DNA of 64,000 nucleotides from NCBI GenBank assembly GCA_003142595.1, contig PLMU01000007.1:146546-210545 (forward strand), in the 5' to 3' direction. The position numbers and the translations under genes are program-made. Shown here piece by piece: positions 55,372 to 64,000 of this stretch. The notes under the pieces are model-generated. The model did no database searches. It saw only the letters and a list, made by a program, of their open reading frames with translations, and was not told the origin of the DNA. Position 1 is the stretch's first letter, and the number at the start of each line of letters is the position of its first letter. Source of the stretch: Phycisphaerales bacterium. Lineage in GTDB: Bacteria; Planctomycetota; Phycisphaerae; Sedimentisphaerales; UBA12454.

Positions 55372-55392
55372 AATTTAAATTGCTTTGGATAT

Positions 55393-57075
55393 TTGGTAAC
55401 TAAAAAAAATATATTGATTATCGTTTGTTTTACACTGTCCGCCCTTCTGCTGACGGTCATTCAGCCTCCTTATTGTGTCAGTTTTCTTGCGTGGATTGCA
55501 CTTGTGCCGTTTGTAATCGGGGCATTGTCGAGGCCAACCCATTCGACAGGCTCAGGGCAGGTTCTTTTATGGTCGTATATCATTTCGCTTATCTACTGGC
55601 TGTTTAACGCTTACTGGCTTATGCAGGTAACAATGCCCGGCTGGCTTACGCTTTGCATTTATATGGCGTTTTACTGGCCGATTCTTGTTCTGTGTCTGCG
55701 TTTCTGCTGCGAAAGGAAAATGCCGTTGTGGTTTTCGCTGCCGATACTGATTATCGGCACTGAAGCGCTGCAGGGCGTGTTCTTCAAAGGGTTCGGATAT
55801 CTGATGCTGGGCCACAGCCAGTTCAGAAATATCGCGATTATCCAGATTGCAGATATTTTCGGCGCTGCGGGAGTAAGTTTTCTTGTCGCGATGGTCAACG
55901 GCCTAATAGCAGATATACTTTATAGCCACCAAGACACCAAGACACGAAGAACAAATATTATTATTGGTGTTTTTGTTACACTTATTGCTGTTGCCGCAAC
56001 CATTCTATACGGGCATTACAGAATCAGCGAGACTCCGCGATTTACGCAGGCCGGGCCGGTAATCGGAGTCGTTCAGTCGAACGTGCCTGTCGAGGCGGGC
56101 AAAGATTGCGAACCGGTCGAAACGACATTTTTGAATATGCTCGTTGACAGCAGGAAATGCTTTTTGACGGCTCGGCCTCAATTGATTATCTGGCCCGAGA
56201 CGATGATCGATGCCGTGCTGGATGAAAGTTACCTCAAACTGATATCGCAAAGCGAAAACGCAATGATTTTTCATAACGCCCTTGTCCGGCACGCAAACGA
56301 AGGGGTTTATGTTCTTGTCGGGTCATTCGCGGGCCAGGCCGTTGTGGCGGACGATAATATAATTAAACTTAAAACCAGTTATAACTCCGCGTTTCTATAT
56401 GAGCCCAACGACATCGGCTCACGCCGGCATTACAATAAAATTCAGCTTGTGCCGTTCGGCGAATTTCTTCCTTTCAAAGATTCACTGCCGTTTCTGCAAA
56501 AACTGCTGATGATACTTACACCTTATACGTATGACTACACGCTGGATGCGGGCACCGATTACACGATTTTTGAAATGCCGGTGCAGAATAAAATTTACCG
56601 CTTCGCATGCTCGATTTGTTTCGAGGATACGCAGCCCAGAATTATTCGCGGATTTGTGCTCGATAAAAACGGAAACAAACAGACCGATTGGCTGGTAAAC
56701 ATAAGCAACGACGGCTGGTTTGTGAAAAAATCCGGCGACCGCATAATACCCGGCGGAGAATTGAGTCAGCATATGGCGGCCTGTGTTTTTCGCGCGGTTG
56801 AAAACAGGCTTTCTGTAATCCGATGCGCAAATACAGGCATCAGTTGTCTGATAGATTCAACCGGAAAGATAAAAGATGATTTTCTGGCCGGAACGCTGGA
56901 AAAAAAAGAGATTCAGAGAACCTGCCAGCGCGGCTGGTTTGCAGATGCGGTTGTTATAGATAAAAGAATTACATTTTTCACCAGGCAGGGCCAGATACTC
57001 GAAATCGGATGCGTAATATGTTTGATTTTAGCGGTTGTTATGTCGATATATAAATTAAAAGGCAGCGGAAAGTAA
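55393..57075 (+). CDS. lnt: Apolipoprotein N-acyltransferase
   Basis: Polytopic N-terminus plus nitrilase domain: LIIWPETMIDAVL; KIQLVPFGEFLPFKD; CSICFEDTQPRIIR; NISNDGWFVKK; RCANTGISCLID; TTG start. Confidence 0.92.
   Translation: MVTKKNILIIVCFTLSALLLTVIQPPYCVSFLAWIALVPFVIGALSRPTHSTGSGQVLLWSYIISLIYWLFNAYWLMQVTMPGWLTLCIYMAFYWPILVLCLRFCCERKMPLWFSLPILIIGTEALQGVFFKGFGYLMLGHSQFRNIAIIQIADIFGAAGVSFLVAMVNGLIADILYSHQDTKTRRTNIIIGVFVTLIAVAATILYGHYRISETPRFTQAGPVIGVVQSNVPVEAGKDCEPVETTFLNMLVDSRKCFLTARPQLIIWPETMIDAVLDESYLKLISQSENAMIFHNALVRHANEGVYVLVGSFAGQAVVADDNIIKLKTSYNSAFLYEPNDIGSRRHYNKIQLVPFGEFLPFKDSLPFLQKLLMILTPYTYDYTLDAGTDYTIFEMPVQNKIYRFACSICFEDTQPRIIRGFVLDKNGNKQTDWLVNISNDGWFVKKSGDRIIPGGELSQHMAACVFRAVENRLSVIRCANTGISCLIDSTGKIKDDFLAGTLEKKEIQRTCQRGWFADAVVIDKRITFFTRQGQILEIGCVICLILAVVMSIYKLKGSGK
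55534..55561. repeat. Dispersed repeat CCAACCCATTCGACAGGCTCAGGGCAGG inside lnt
   Basis: Reverse complement matches intergenic CCTGCCCTGAGCGCAGTCGAATGGGTC at 24288-24314. Confidence 0.75.
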
Positions 57076-57078
57076 ATT

Positions 57079-58062
57079 ATGACTAAATTTCGTATTTTTT
57101 TTATTATAACCATTTTAACAGCAATAAATTACTGCAGTGGGTCTGAATCTGTAAAAAATCTTGTCCCCGATGCGGAAAAAATTGTATTGGATGAGCTGAA
57201 AAATCCCAATATTTCCATCAGGGACAATGTTATTGAGGTTATCGCATCAAGCCAAAAAATAGAGATGATGCCGAAAGTAGCGGCTTTTTTGGACGATTCA
57301 GCCGTGCGTGTCCGTTTTACCGCTGCTATGGCAATTGGAGATATGCAATACAGCCAAAGCGTAAGCAAGCTAAAAAAATTACTGAAAGACCCTGACTTAA
57401 ATGTAGCTGCAGCAGTATGTTACGCACTTTACAGGCTTGGAGGAGGGGAAATATATCTCAAGTCGTTAGAAGATTATGCCTTAGTCAAAGACCCAATAGT
57501 TCAAGCCAACGTTGCTATGTTGCTGGGGAAGCTGAAAAGTCAGCGTTCCCTGCCGATACTTTATAAACTCAAGGATAATCCCACATCAAGCGATAGTGTC
57601 ACCTATAACGCTACCGAGGCGATTGCCCGAATTGGCGATGAAAAAATATATGCCAGAATATGGACATTGCTCATAAGTGTTTATGTGGACGATAGATGTA
57701 TGGGTGTCCAGGCTATGGGAGCCCTGGGCAGCGAGAAAGGAAAAAATGCCATTTTGACTATGCTCGACGACGATGACCCTCAAGTCAGGCTCATCGCCGC
57801 CGGCCAACTCGGCGAATTGGGCGATAAAAGCGGACAATCGGTCGTTCTCGAATACATGAACAATCCCTCCCAGCAGGTTGAAAAATCCGTATCCGAGCGT
57901 CGCAACATGCTTAACGTGCTTGCTGCGCTGGCGATAGGACAAATAGACACAGAACCGCTGACGGCTCATTTACCTAAATTTCTTAAAAATGAGTCGCCTT
58001 TGGTGAGGCTTGCCGCAAGCAAAAGCGTTTTTATTCTTGCTAAAACCGCTAAACAGCCCTGA
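57079..58062 (+). CDS. HEAT-repeat protein, probably exported/lipoprotein
   Basis: N-terminal hydrophobic segment ending INYCSG; repeats VRFTAAMAIGDMQ, NVAAAVCYALYRLG, VRLIAAGQLGELGDKSG. Confidence 0.85.
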   Translation: MTKFRIFFIITILTAINYCSGSESVKNLVPDAEKIVLDELKNPNISIRDNVIEVIASSQKIEMMPKVAAFLDDSAVRVRFTAAMAIGDMQYSQSVSKLKKLLKDPDLNVAAAVCYALYRLGGGEIYLKSLEDYALVKDPIVQANVAMLLGKLKSQRSLPILYKLKDNPTSSDSVTYNATEAIARIGDEKIYARIWTLLISVYVDDRCMGVQAMGALGSEKGKNAILTMLDDDDPQVRLIAAGQLGELGDKSGQSVVLEYMNNPSQQVEKSVSERRNMLNVLAALAIGQIDTEPLTAHLPKFLKNESPLVRLAASKSVFILAKTAKQP

Positions 58063-58237
58063 AACAAGTAAAAAACACTTGACCTTATTACGTTCATTCC
58101 TTAAAATTAGTTCAAGCCTGATGATATAATCAGTAATAGGTTTACCCGCGTTTGGCGGGCGAATGTTTCCTAAAGTTTTCTAATAGTTTCGTAAATTACT
58201 AATCAGCCTGGCAACCAACAGCGAAAGGAGTAAAAGC

Positions 58238-59104
58238 TTGAGTGCTCTTACAAAGATTCTAATAGTTCTGTTGTCATTATTTTCTATTTTCCTCTGCGGA
58301 ACAGTTGTAACTTATGTCGGGACTGCTAAAAATTATAAACAGGCCTTCGAAAGCGCGCAGACTGAGATAGCATCACTGAAACAGACAAGCACAAGTGACA
58401 AAAAACAACTCGAAGAAAAAAAACGTGAGATGCAGGAGCTTTCCGACAAACTCACCGGCGAAATGTCCAGTCTGAAAATAGAAAAAACCAAACTCGAACA
58501 GGATTTGGATTCTGTCAAGCGCGATAAGGCCACCCTCGATGAGAAAGTTCAGACCCTTGCCGCAGCGGCATTGAAATTCGAAGGAACTGTCAGCGGTATG
58601 GAAGGCTCGCTGAAAGAAACAAGAGCCGAACTCGATAAGGCACGCGCAGAAGGAGTCAAACTTAGTAAAAACCTGGGCGATATAACGGCAAGTCTCGAAG
58701 AAAAAATGGTTCAGATTGAAACCTTAAACGCTGAGAAGAAGAGGCTGCTTGAAGATAAAGCAAAGCTGGAAAATCAGCTTGCCGGAAAAGCTCCGACACC
58801 GGAAACCACTGAGCCGATAACTCCAATGCCTGCCGAGTCGGCAACAAAGGCAATCGAGCCGGCGGCCAGCACGACCAGCACCGCTATTCAGGGTAAAATT
58901 ACGGCTATTGAAGGAAAACTTGTAACACTTTCGATTGGCAAGGCTGACGGTATCCAAAAAGGTATGATATTTCACGTAACGCGAAACGACGCCTTTATTT
59001 GCGATATTAAAATAACGGAAGTGGACGCCGAAGTATCGGCCGGAACACTGCAATTAGTTCAGCAGCAGCCGCAAATAGGCGATATCGCCGCGACAACATG
59101 GTAA
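58238..59104 (+). CDS. Membrane-anchored coiled-coil protein of unknown function
   Basis: N-terminal TM then long coiled coil; TTG start after GAAAGGAG; upstream of mreB. Confidence 0.8.
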   Translation: MSALTKILIVLLSLFSIFLCGTVVTYVGTAKNYKQAFESAQTEIASLKQTSTSDKKQLEEKKREMQELSDKLTGEMSSLKIEKTKLEQDLDSVKRDKATLDEKVQTLAAAALKFEGTVSGMEGSLKETRAELDKARAEGVKLSKNLGDITASLEEKMVQIETLNAEKKRLLEDKAKLENQLAGKAPTPETTEPITPMPAESATKAIEPAASTTSTAIQGKITAIEGKLVTLSIGKADGIQKGMIFHVTRNDAFICDIKITEVDAEVSAGTLQLVQQQPQIGDIAATTW

Positions 59105-59143
59105 TATAAAGAAGAAATTCGAAATACGAATATAGGAATTAAA

Positions 59144-59323
59144 ATGAGCGCATTAGATACAAATACAACCGGTACAACCGTCAAAGTGAAGGCATCGAGT
59201 AATCTTTATACGGCTCTGTTGGCACTGGCCTGCGGGATTACCGCGGCTACCGCCGGTTTTGTCGCTCTTAAATGTCTTTCCGTTTATGAAACACTTTTTA
59301 GTATTGTGGAGAAGGTTCGTTAA
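59144..59323 (+). CDS. 59-aa small membrane protein (not in ORF track)
   Basis: ATG..TAA: MSALDTNTTGTTVKVKASSNLYTALLALACGITAATAGFVALKCLSVYETLFSIVEKVR; one TM helix; collinear between coiled-coil gene and mreB. Confidence 0.75.
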   Translation: MSALDTNTTGTTVKVKASSNLYTALLALACGITAATAGFVALKCLSVYETLFSIVEKVR

Positions 59324-59378
59324 ACAACAGCACTGACAGATTTATAGAGGTCGCTGGACTTTTTGAAAGGGATTCGAC

Positions 59379-60434
59379 GTGTTTTTGGACACGATATTAG
59401 GCTGGTTTAGCATGGATATGGGGATTGACCTCGGGACCTGTAACACCCTTGTCTGTGTCCGTAATGAAGGTATCGTCCTCAATGAGCCAAGCGTGGTGGC
59501 AGTCCGCAAAGGAACCAATATAGTTTTGAATAACGGCGAAGCTGTAGGTCTGGTCGCCCGCGAAATGCTCGGCAAAACACCGGGCAGCATTTCCGCAATT
59601 CGTCCAATGAAAGACGGAGTCATAAGCGATTTTGAAATTACCGAAGCGATGCTCAGCTATTTTATCCGTAAAGTTCACGGCCGCGGCGGACGGCTTGTCA
59701 GGCCGCGAGTCGTTATCGCGGTTCCAAGCGGTATTACCGCAGTTGAACGCCGGGCTGTTATCGACAGCGCAGAACGTGCCGGAGCAAGAAGGGTCTTTCT
59801 TGTCGATGAGCCAATGGCCGCAGGTATCGGAGCGGGACTTCCCATTACCGAACCGACCGCGTCGATGATTATCGATATCGGCGGAGGAACTACGGAAGTT
59901 GCCATTATGAGTCTTGCAGACATCAGCTCGTGCGAATCCGTGCGAATCGGCGGCGACGATATGGACGAAGCAATAATCAACCATCTCAAACGAACATATA
60001 ATCTTCTCATCGGCGAGCCGCGTGCAGAACAAGTGAAAATTCAACTGGGTTCGGCCGCCCCGCTTGCAGAAGAACTTACAATGGAAATCGCCGGCAGGGA
60101 TACGATTTCAGGTTTGCCCAGAAAAATAGTAATCACAAGCGAAGAAATCCGCGAAGCACTCAAAGAGCCTATCGCGGGAATTATCGAAGCGGTTACAAAA
60201 ACTCTGGAAAAAGCGGAACCTGAACTTGCTGCAGATTTAATTGATAACGGTATGCATCTTTGTGGCGGCGGATCGCTGCTGCGGGAAATGGATAAAGTCC
60301 TGGCCAACGCTACGGGTCTTAAAGTCATACGAGTCGATGAGCCGCTGACCTGCGTGGCCAGAGGCACCAGTGTTTACCTCGAAAACCTCGAAATGTGGAA
60401 AGACACTATGGACCATAGCGGCGGATGGGAATAG
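59379..60434 (+). CDS. mreB: Rod shape-determining protein MreB
   Basis: MGIDLGTCNTLVCVRNEGIVLNEPSVVAV; VDEPMAAGIGAGLPI; DIGGGTTEVAIMSLADI. Confidence 0.97.
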   Translation: MFLDTILGWFSMDMGIDLGTCNTLVCVRNEGIVLNEPSVVAVRKGTNIVLNNGEAVGLVAREMLGKTPGSISAIRPMKDGVISDFEITEAMLSYFIRKVHGRGGRLVRPRVVIAVPSGITAVERRAVIDSAERAGARRVFLVDEPMAAGIGAGLPITEPTASMIIDIGGGTTEVAIMSLADISSCESVRIGGDDMDEAIINHLKRTYNLLIGEPRAEQVKIQLGSAAPLAEELTMEIAGRDTISGLPRKIVITSEEIREALKEPIAGIIEAVTKTLEKAEPELAADLIDNGMHLCGGGSLLREMDKVLANATGLKVIRVDEPLTCVARGTSVYLENLEMWKDTMDHSGGWE

Positions 60435-60452
60435 TAATATTTCTATGAGTCA

Positions 60453-61262
60453 ATGGCACGTAAACATTTCAAACTTTCGAAATTAACCTTATTCATAAGT
60501 CTCTTTTTGTTCGGATGCATACTCTTTCTGCTGCCGCAAACTGCAACATCAAAGCTGAATTTCGCCTTCATCGATATTTTCGGCTACTTTCTGAATATGG
60601 GCTCGTCTGCGACTTATTATCACGCACCGCAAAGCGCTTCGCCGGACTTTGTGTCCCGGCAGGACTACAACCGCCTGCAAACAGCATACGCAAATCTGCA
60701 GGAGGAACTTTCCGAACAGAAAAGACAGCTTGAGAAACTCAGTAATGTCCGGCTCACGGAACCAGACCCCTCGACAGGACTTGTGCTGGCAAAAGTCGTT
60801 AACAGAAAAGAAAACGAGTTTATCATAAATCGCGGCTCAGGGGACGGTCTGAAGGCCGGGCAGTATGTGCTGGGAGATAACGCGGTAATCGGGCTGGTCG
60901 AACAGGTCTCGGCGGATATTTCGATCGTTCGGCTGATTACAAGTTCCGCCTGCAAAATACCAGTTAAAATTTCAGCGACAGACGTCAACACATATTTCAA
61001 CGGCACAATGCAGGGCAACGATAAAAAAGAAGCGGTGATTTTGAATATCCCGCAGAAATATAAATTAAAAGCCGGCATTAACGTTTACGCCTCACCAAAA
61101 GCGGGCCTTCTCCAGTCGTCGCGAATCGTCGGACGAATTTCCAAATGCGCACCCGGTGAACGAAACCCGGTCGTATGGGATATCACTGTCGAACCCGCTT
61201 ACGAATTCAATGACATTACCGATGTCGCGGTGATTGTGCTGAAAATGCCGGGGCAACTATGA
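60453..61262 (+). CDS. mreC: Rod shape-determining protein MreC
   Basis: N-terminal TM, coiled coil, beta domain (VLAKVVNRKENEFIINRGSGDGLKAGQYVLGDNAVIGLVEQVS). Confidence 0.92.
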   Translation: MARKHFKLSKLTLFISLFLFGCILFLLPQTATSKLNFAFIDIFGYFLNMGSSATYYHAPQSASPDFVSRQDYNRLQTAYANLQEELSEQKRQLEKLSNVRLTEPDPSTGLVLAKVVNRKENEFIINRGSGDGLKAGQYVLGDNAVIGLVEQVSADISIVRLITSSACKIPVKISATDVNTYFNGTMQGNDKKEAVILNIPQKYKLKAGINVYASPKAGLLQSSRIVGRISKCAPGERNPVVWDITVEPAYEFNDITDVAVIVLKMPGQL

Positions 61263-61777
61263 AATGGCTAAGATTCGCATTTCTGATAACAGCCGGGGCG
61301 GTGATTCAATCAAGCGCATTGATGAATGTTGTTTCGGTTACGGATATGCATATAAAACCAGACCTGTTGCTGATACTGCTGGTCTATTTCGCGATAAACT
61401 GCGATAGTTACGATGTGATAATAGCTTCTTTCGCAATTGGTTTTGCGGCGGACATAACAGGGACACTTATCGGTCCGCATATTATCAGCTATGGAATAGT
61501 CGGCACTTCGCTGGCTTATATCAGGAAGGTGATTTTACTGAAGCATACCCGCCAGCAATCGCTGACGATTTTTGCTACGGGAATTTTAACTTATCTAATC
61601 GCAATAGTTCTTGTAAAATTAAAAGTTCCATCGGCGACGGGCGAATTATTCAGAGCTTTTGCGGTCTCAATTTATTCGGCTATTTTATGGTTCCTTATCA
61701 GATGGCCGGTTATAACGACAGGCAAATGGATCGGCGTAGGCGCTCACCGCTTCGGCAAAAAGCCTGAAGAATTATAG
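61259..61777 (+). CDS. mreD: Rod shape-determining protein MreD
   Basis: Small polytopic protein overlapping mreC by ATGA; KPDLLLILLVYFAI. Confidence 0.85.
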   Translation: MKWLRFAFLITAGAVIQSSALMNVVSVTDMHIKPDLLLILLVYFAINCDSYDVIIASFAIGFAADITGTLIGPHIISYGIVGTSLAYIRKVILLKHTRQQSLTIFATGILTYLIAIVLVKLKVPSATGELFRAFAVSIYSAILWFLIRWPVITTGKWIGVGAHRFGKKPEEL

Positions 61778-61783
61778 TGAAAA

Positions 61784-63814
61784 ATGTCTAATAAGCGGTT
61801 AAAAATATTCGCAATTTTCTGCACCCTGTTTGCCGGGGTATGCATCTTACGGCTTGCTTACATTCAACTCAATCCGCATTCGGTCTGGCAGGGTCAGCTC
61901 GAAAAAATCAGGACCGGCAAAAGCACCGAGTTAAATCCTCTTCGCGGCAAAATCCTCGACAGGAACGGAAAAATCCTCGCAACCAACGAGGCCTGCTTTA
62001 CTCTCGGCATTGATTATCGTTTCGCACGCCTTGCCGACCGCAGGTTCTGGCAGGTGCAATTGCTGAAATGTTCCAATGAAACCGAAAGAGAAAAAGTAAA
62101 AGCAAAATTCCAGCAGGATTACAGCACTTTAAATGAAATCATCGCCTTGTGCGCCGAGTTCAAAAAATGCACGCCCGAACAGATAACCGAGATGATAAAT
62201 AAACAGATTAACGACCCGCTCTGGGAGCTTAGGCTTTACCTGGCCGGCAAACGAAAATCTCCTAATCAGGAACTCGAGCAGACTTCGGGCGACGCAAACG
62301 AATTGCTGCTTGCCGCTTCGGAAATAGACATCGCAGAAATGCACCAGTTCCAGCCGCTATTCAAACTTGAAAATGAAGACGAAGTTTTGGCCGCGCAGCT
62401 AAAATTTATAGATATCGACGGCGTTGAGGTCCAGCCGGGGAGCGAGAGGATATATCCGTATAAAGATGCAGCAAGCCTTGTTATCGGCTGGGTCAAACCG
62501 TGGAATTCCACCGACCAGCAGAACAGCGACGAAGATGATAAATACAGCCCAGGCGATATGACCGGCTTTTGCGGCATCGAATACGTCTGCGAGCCGTATC
62601 TCAAAGGCAGGCAGGGAAAAATCGTTTACAGCATCGATAACGAGGTTGTCAGCAGAACGGAAAGAGTGCCCGGAGGCGATGTAAAATTAACAATCGATAT
62701 CGACCTGCAAAATAAAACCGAAGACCTGCTCAAAAATCCGAACCTCAATCCGGTTTTCGGCAAGGCAATCGGCATCGTAATTATCGACGTCAACTCAACC
62801 GATATCCTGACGATGGCGTCGATACCGGATTTCGACCTCAACACCGCAAGGCAGGATTATTCAAAATTGCTTAAAGGCGAAAATCAGCCGCTGCTGAACC
62901 GTGTTTTAAACTCTTATCCGCCGGGCTCATCTGCCAAACCGATAATCCTGTCCGCCGGTTTGTCGGACAAAAAAATTACGCCGAGCGAAGTTATTTCCTG
63001 CCCAGCCGCTCCTGCGCCGACCGGCTGGCCGAATTGTATGATTTTCAGAACTCAGAACTCCAGCCACGACCAGCTATGGGAATATGAAGGCGGCAACAAC
63101 GCACGAAACGCGCTGCGAGGAAGCTGTAATATTTATTTTTCACGTCTCGCATCGAGAGTCGAACCTGAAACGCTGCAGCACTGGCTGTATAAATTCGGAT
63201 TCGGACAACCTGCTCTGGAAATAAAAGACCCTGCGATAATCGATTCATTCAGAGACCGGCCCGTCAGAAAATTCCCGCAGCCGAATGGAATTATATCCAG
63301 CTCGATTCCAAAGGTAGGAAATATTCCATTTGAGGATTTGCCGCCGCTTGACCCGGAAGAGAGAAAATTTTTCGGAATAGGCCAGGGTAATTTTCGCGCT
63401 ACGCCTTTGCAGGTGGCAAACGCGTTTGCGGCGATTGCAAGAGGAGGCGTTTTTAAATATTCACGCATCATCGCGACGCAGCCAGCAGATGCAGGATATA
63501 ATCTGAATTTAAGCCAGCAGACTCTTGCGACAATTTATGACGGTATGCACGCTGTCGTTAACGAGGCACACGGAACAGCCAATGCGCAATTTGCCGGCAG
63601 CGGCTTCGAGGGAAAAGGAATTAAGGTTTACGGCAAGACCGGCTCAACCGAAAAACCATATCACGCATGGTTCGCGGGCTTTGCGAAAGATAGTTCGGGA
63701 AAAGAGGTTGTATTTGTGGTTCTCGTCGAAGGCGGCCAGCACGGCGGAAGCGACGCAGGGCCCCTTGCCAGAGATGTCGTGGCGCTTTGCATTGAACAGG
63801 GATACCTGAAGTAA
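61784..63814 (+). CDS. mrdA: Penicillin-binding protein 2 (elongasome transpeptidase)
   Basis: LNPLRGKILDRNGKILATNE; SYPPGSSAKP (SxxK); SCN (RGSCNIYF); KTGSTEKPYHAWFAGFA. Confidence 0.92.
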   Translation: MSNKRLKIFAIFCTLFAGVCILRLAYIQLNPHSVWQGQLEKIRTGKSTELNPLRGKILDRNGKILATNEACFTLGIDYRFARLADRRFWQVQLLKCSNETEREKVKAKFQQDYSTLNEIIALCAEFKKCTPEQITEMINKQINDPLWELRLYLAGKRKSPNQELEQTSGDANELLLAASEIDIAEMHQFQPLFKLENEDEVLAAQLKFIDIDGVEVQPGSERIYPYKDAASLVIGWVKPWNSTDQQNSDEDDKYSPGDMTGFCGIEYVCEPYLKGRQGKIVYSIDNEVVSRTERVPGGDVKLTIDIDLQNKTEDLLKNPNLNPVFGKAIGIVIIDVNSTDILTMASIPDFDLNTARQDYSKLLKGENQPLLNRVLNSYPPGSSAKPIILSAGLSDKKITPSEVISCPAAPAPTGWPNCMIFRTQNSSHDQLWEYEGGNNARNALRGSCNIYFSRLASRVEPETLQHWLYKFGFGQPALEIKDPAIIDSFRDRPVRKFPQPNGIISSSIPKVGNIPFEDLPPLDPEERKFFGIGQGNFRATPLQVANAFAAIARGGVFKYSRIIATQPADAGYNLNLSQQTLATIYDGMHAVVNEAHGTANAQFAGSGFEGKGIKVYGKTGSTEKPYHAWFAGFAKDSSGKEVVFVVLVEGGQHGGSDAGPLARDVVALCIEQGYLK

Positions 63815-63866
63815 TTTAAAATTTATAATTTAAAATTTAAAACTAATTCGCCGCAGGCGGTTCCAC

Positions 63867-63900
63867 AAATTTTCAATCTTAAATTTTCAATCTTCAATTT
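63867..63900. repeat. AT-rich direct repeat AAATTTTCAATCTTAAATTTTCAATCTTCAATTT
   Basis: Reverse complement of the array at 51373-51410; abuts the stop codon of the next minus-strand gene. Confidence 0.7.
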
Positions 63901-64000
63901 AAAGTTTCAGGTATATCAGTGTATTCTCCAGTATTTCTTTGGCAACCGGTGCTGAAACCGCGCCACCGGCATAACCTTTGCCAAGACTTCTGTTTGGTTT
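63899..64000 (-). CDS. C-terminus of FtsI/PBP-type transpeptidase (runs off right edge)
   Basis: Minus frame reads KPNRSLGKGYAGGAVSAPVAKEILENTLIYLKL-stop, the YxGGxVxAPVFKEI-type PBP C-terminus. Confidence 0.7.
   Translation of the reverse strand, partial: KPNRSLGKGYAGGAVSAPVAKEILENTLIYLKL

Noticed and set aside
58062-58238. Riboswitch upstream of the coiled-coil gene
   Set aside because: Only small palindromes (CCCGC-GTTT-GGCGGG; CTGATGATATAATCAG) are present; no coherent multi-helix fold could be drawn.

Overview
A 64 kb, gene-dense bacterial chromosomal window with no rRNA and no CRISPR array. Gene content (mreBCD-PBP2, tandem clpP, LPS heptose/Kdo-type genes, gatCAB, lnt) suggests a Planctomycetota/Phycisphaerae-like organism; this is inference only. 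Main blocks: (i) a minus-strand KDG kinase/KDPG aldolase/redox operon with a divergent AraC regulator (1-8.2 kb); (ii) an EmrAB-TolC-like efflux operon with its TetR (10.1-14.7 kb); (iii) rarA, 5-FTHF cyclo-ligase and a LysM L,D-transpeptidase (17.9-20.9 kb); (iv) a compact Dcm-HNH-Vsr restriction-modification cluster (21.0-23.7 kb); (v) smc and a split-active-site M16 peptidase pair (24.6-30.7 kb); (vi) an lpxK-hldE-gmhA-gmhB-heptosyltransferase-LPS kinase-GT4-plsY run (32.4-40.2 kb); (vii) gatCAB, rpmB and tandem clpP, then tig separated from clpP by two opposite-strand genes, and tRNA-Gly(GCC) (40.2-51.3 kb); (viii) an accessory island with an HNH/AP2 nuclease, a MORC/MutL-like GHKL ATPase behind a highly structured leader, and a beta-class DNA methyltransferase (51.4-55.4 kb); (ix) lnt, HEAT, a coiled-coil protein, a small membrane protein, mreBCD, PBP2 and the C-terminus of an FtsI-like PBP (55.4-64 kb). 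Strongest candidates for something undescribed: the GHKL ATPase + methyltransferase island with its consensus promoter, three-way-junction leader and RPPP leader peptide; a tight four-way-junction palindromic element at 45.40-45.56 kb; and a recurrent 3'-UTR hairpin/repeat family. All homology calls are by eye from the protein sequences; no database search was run.
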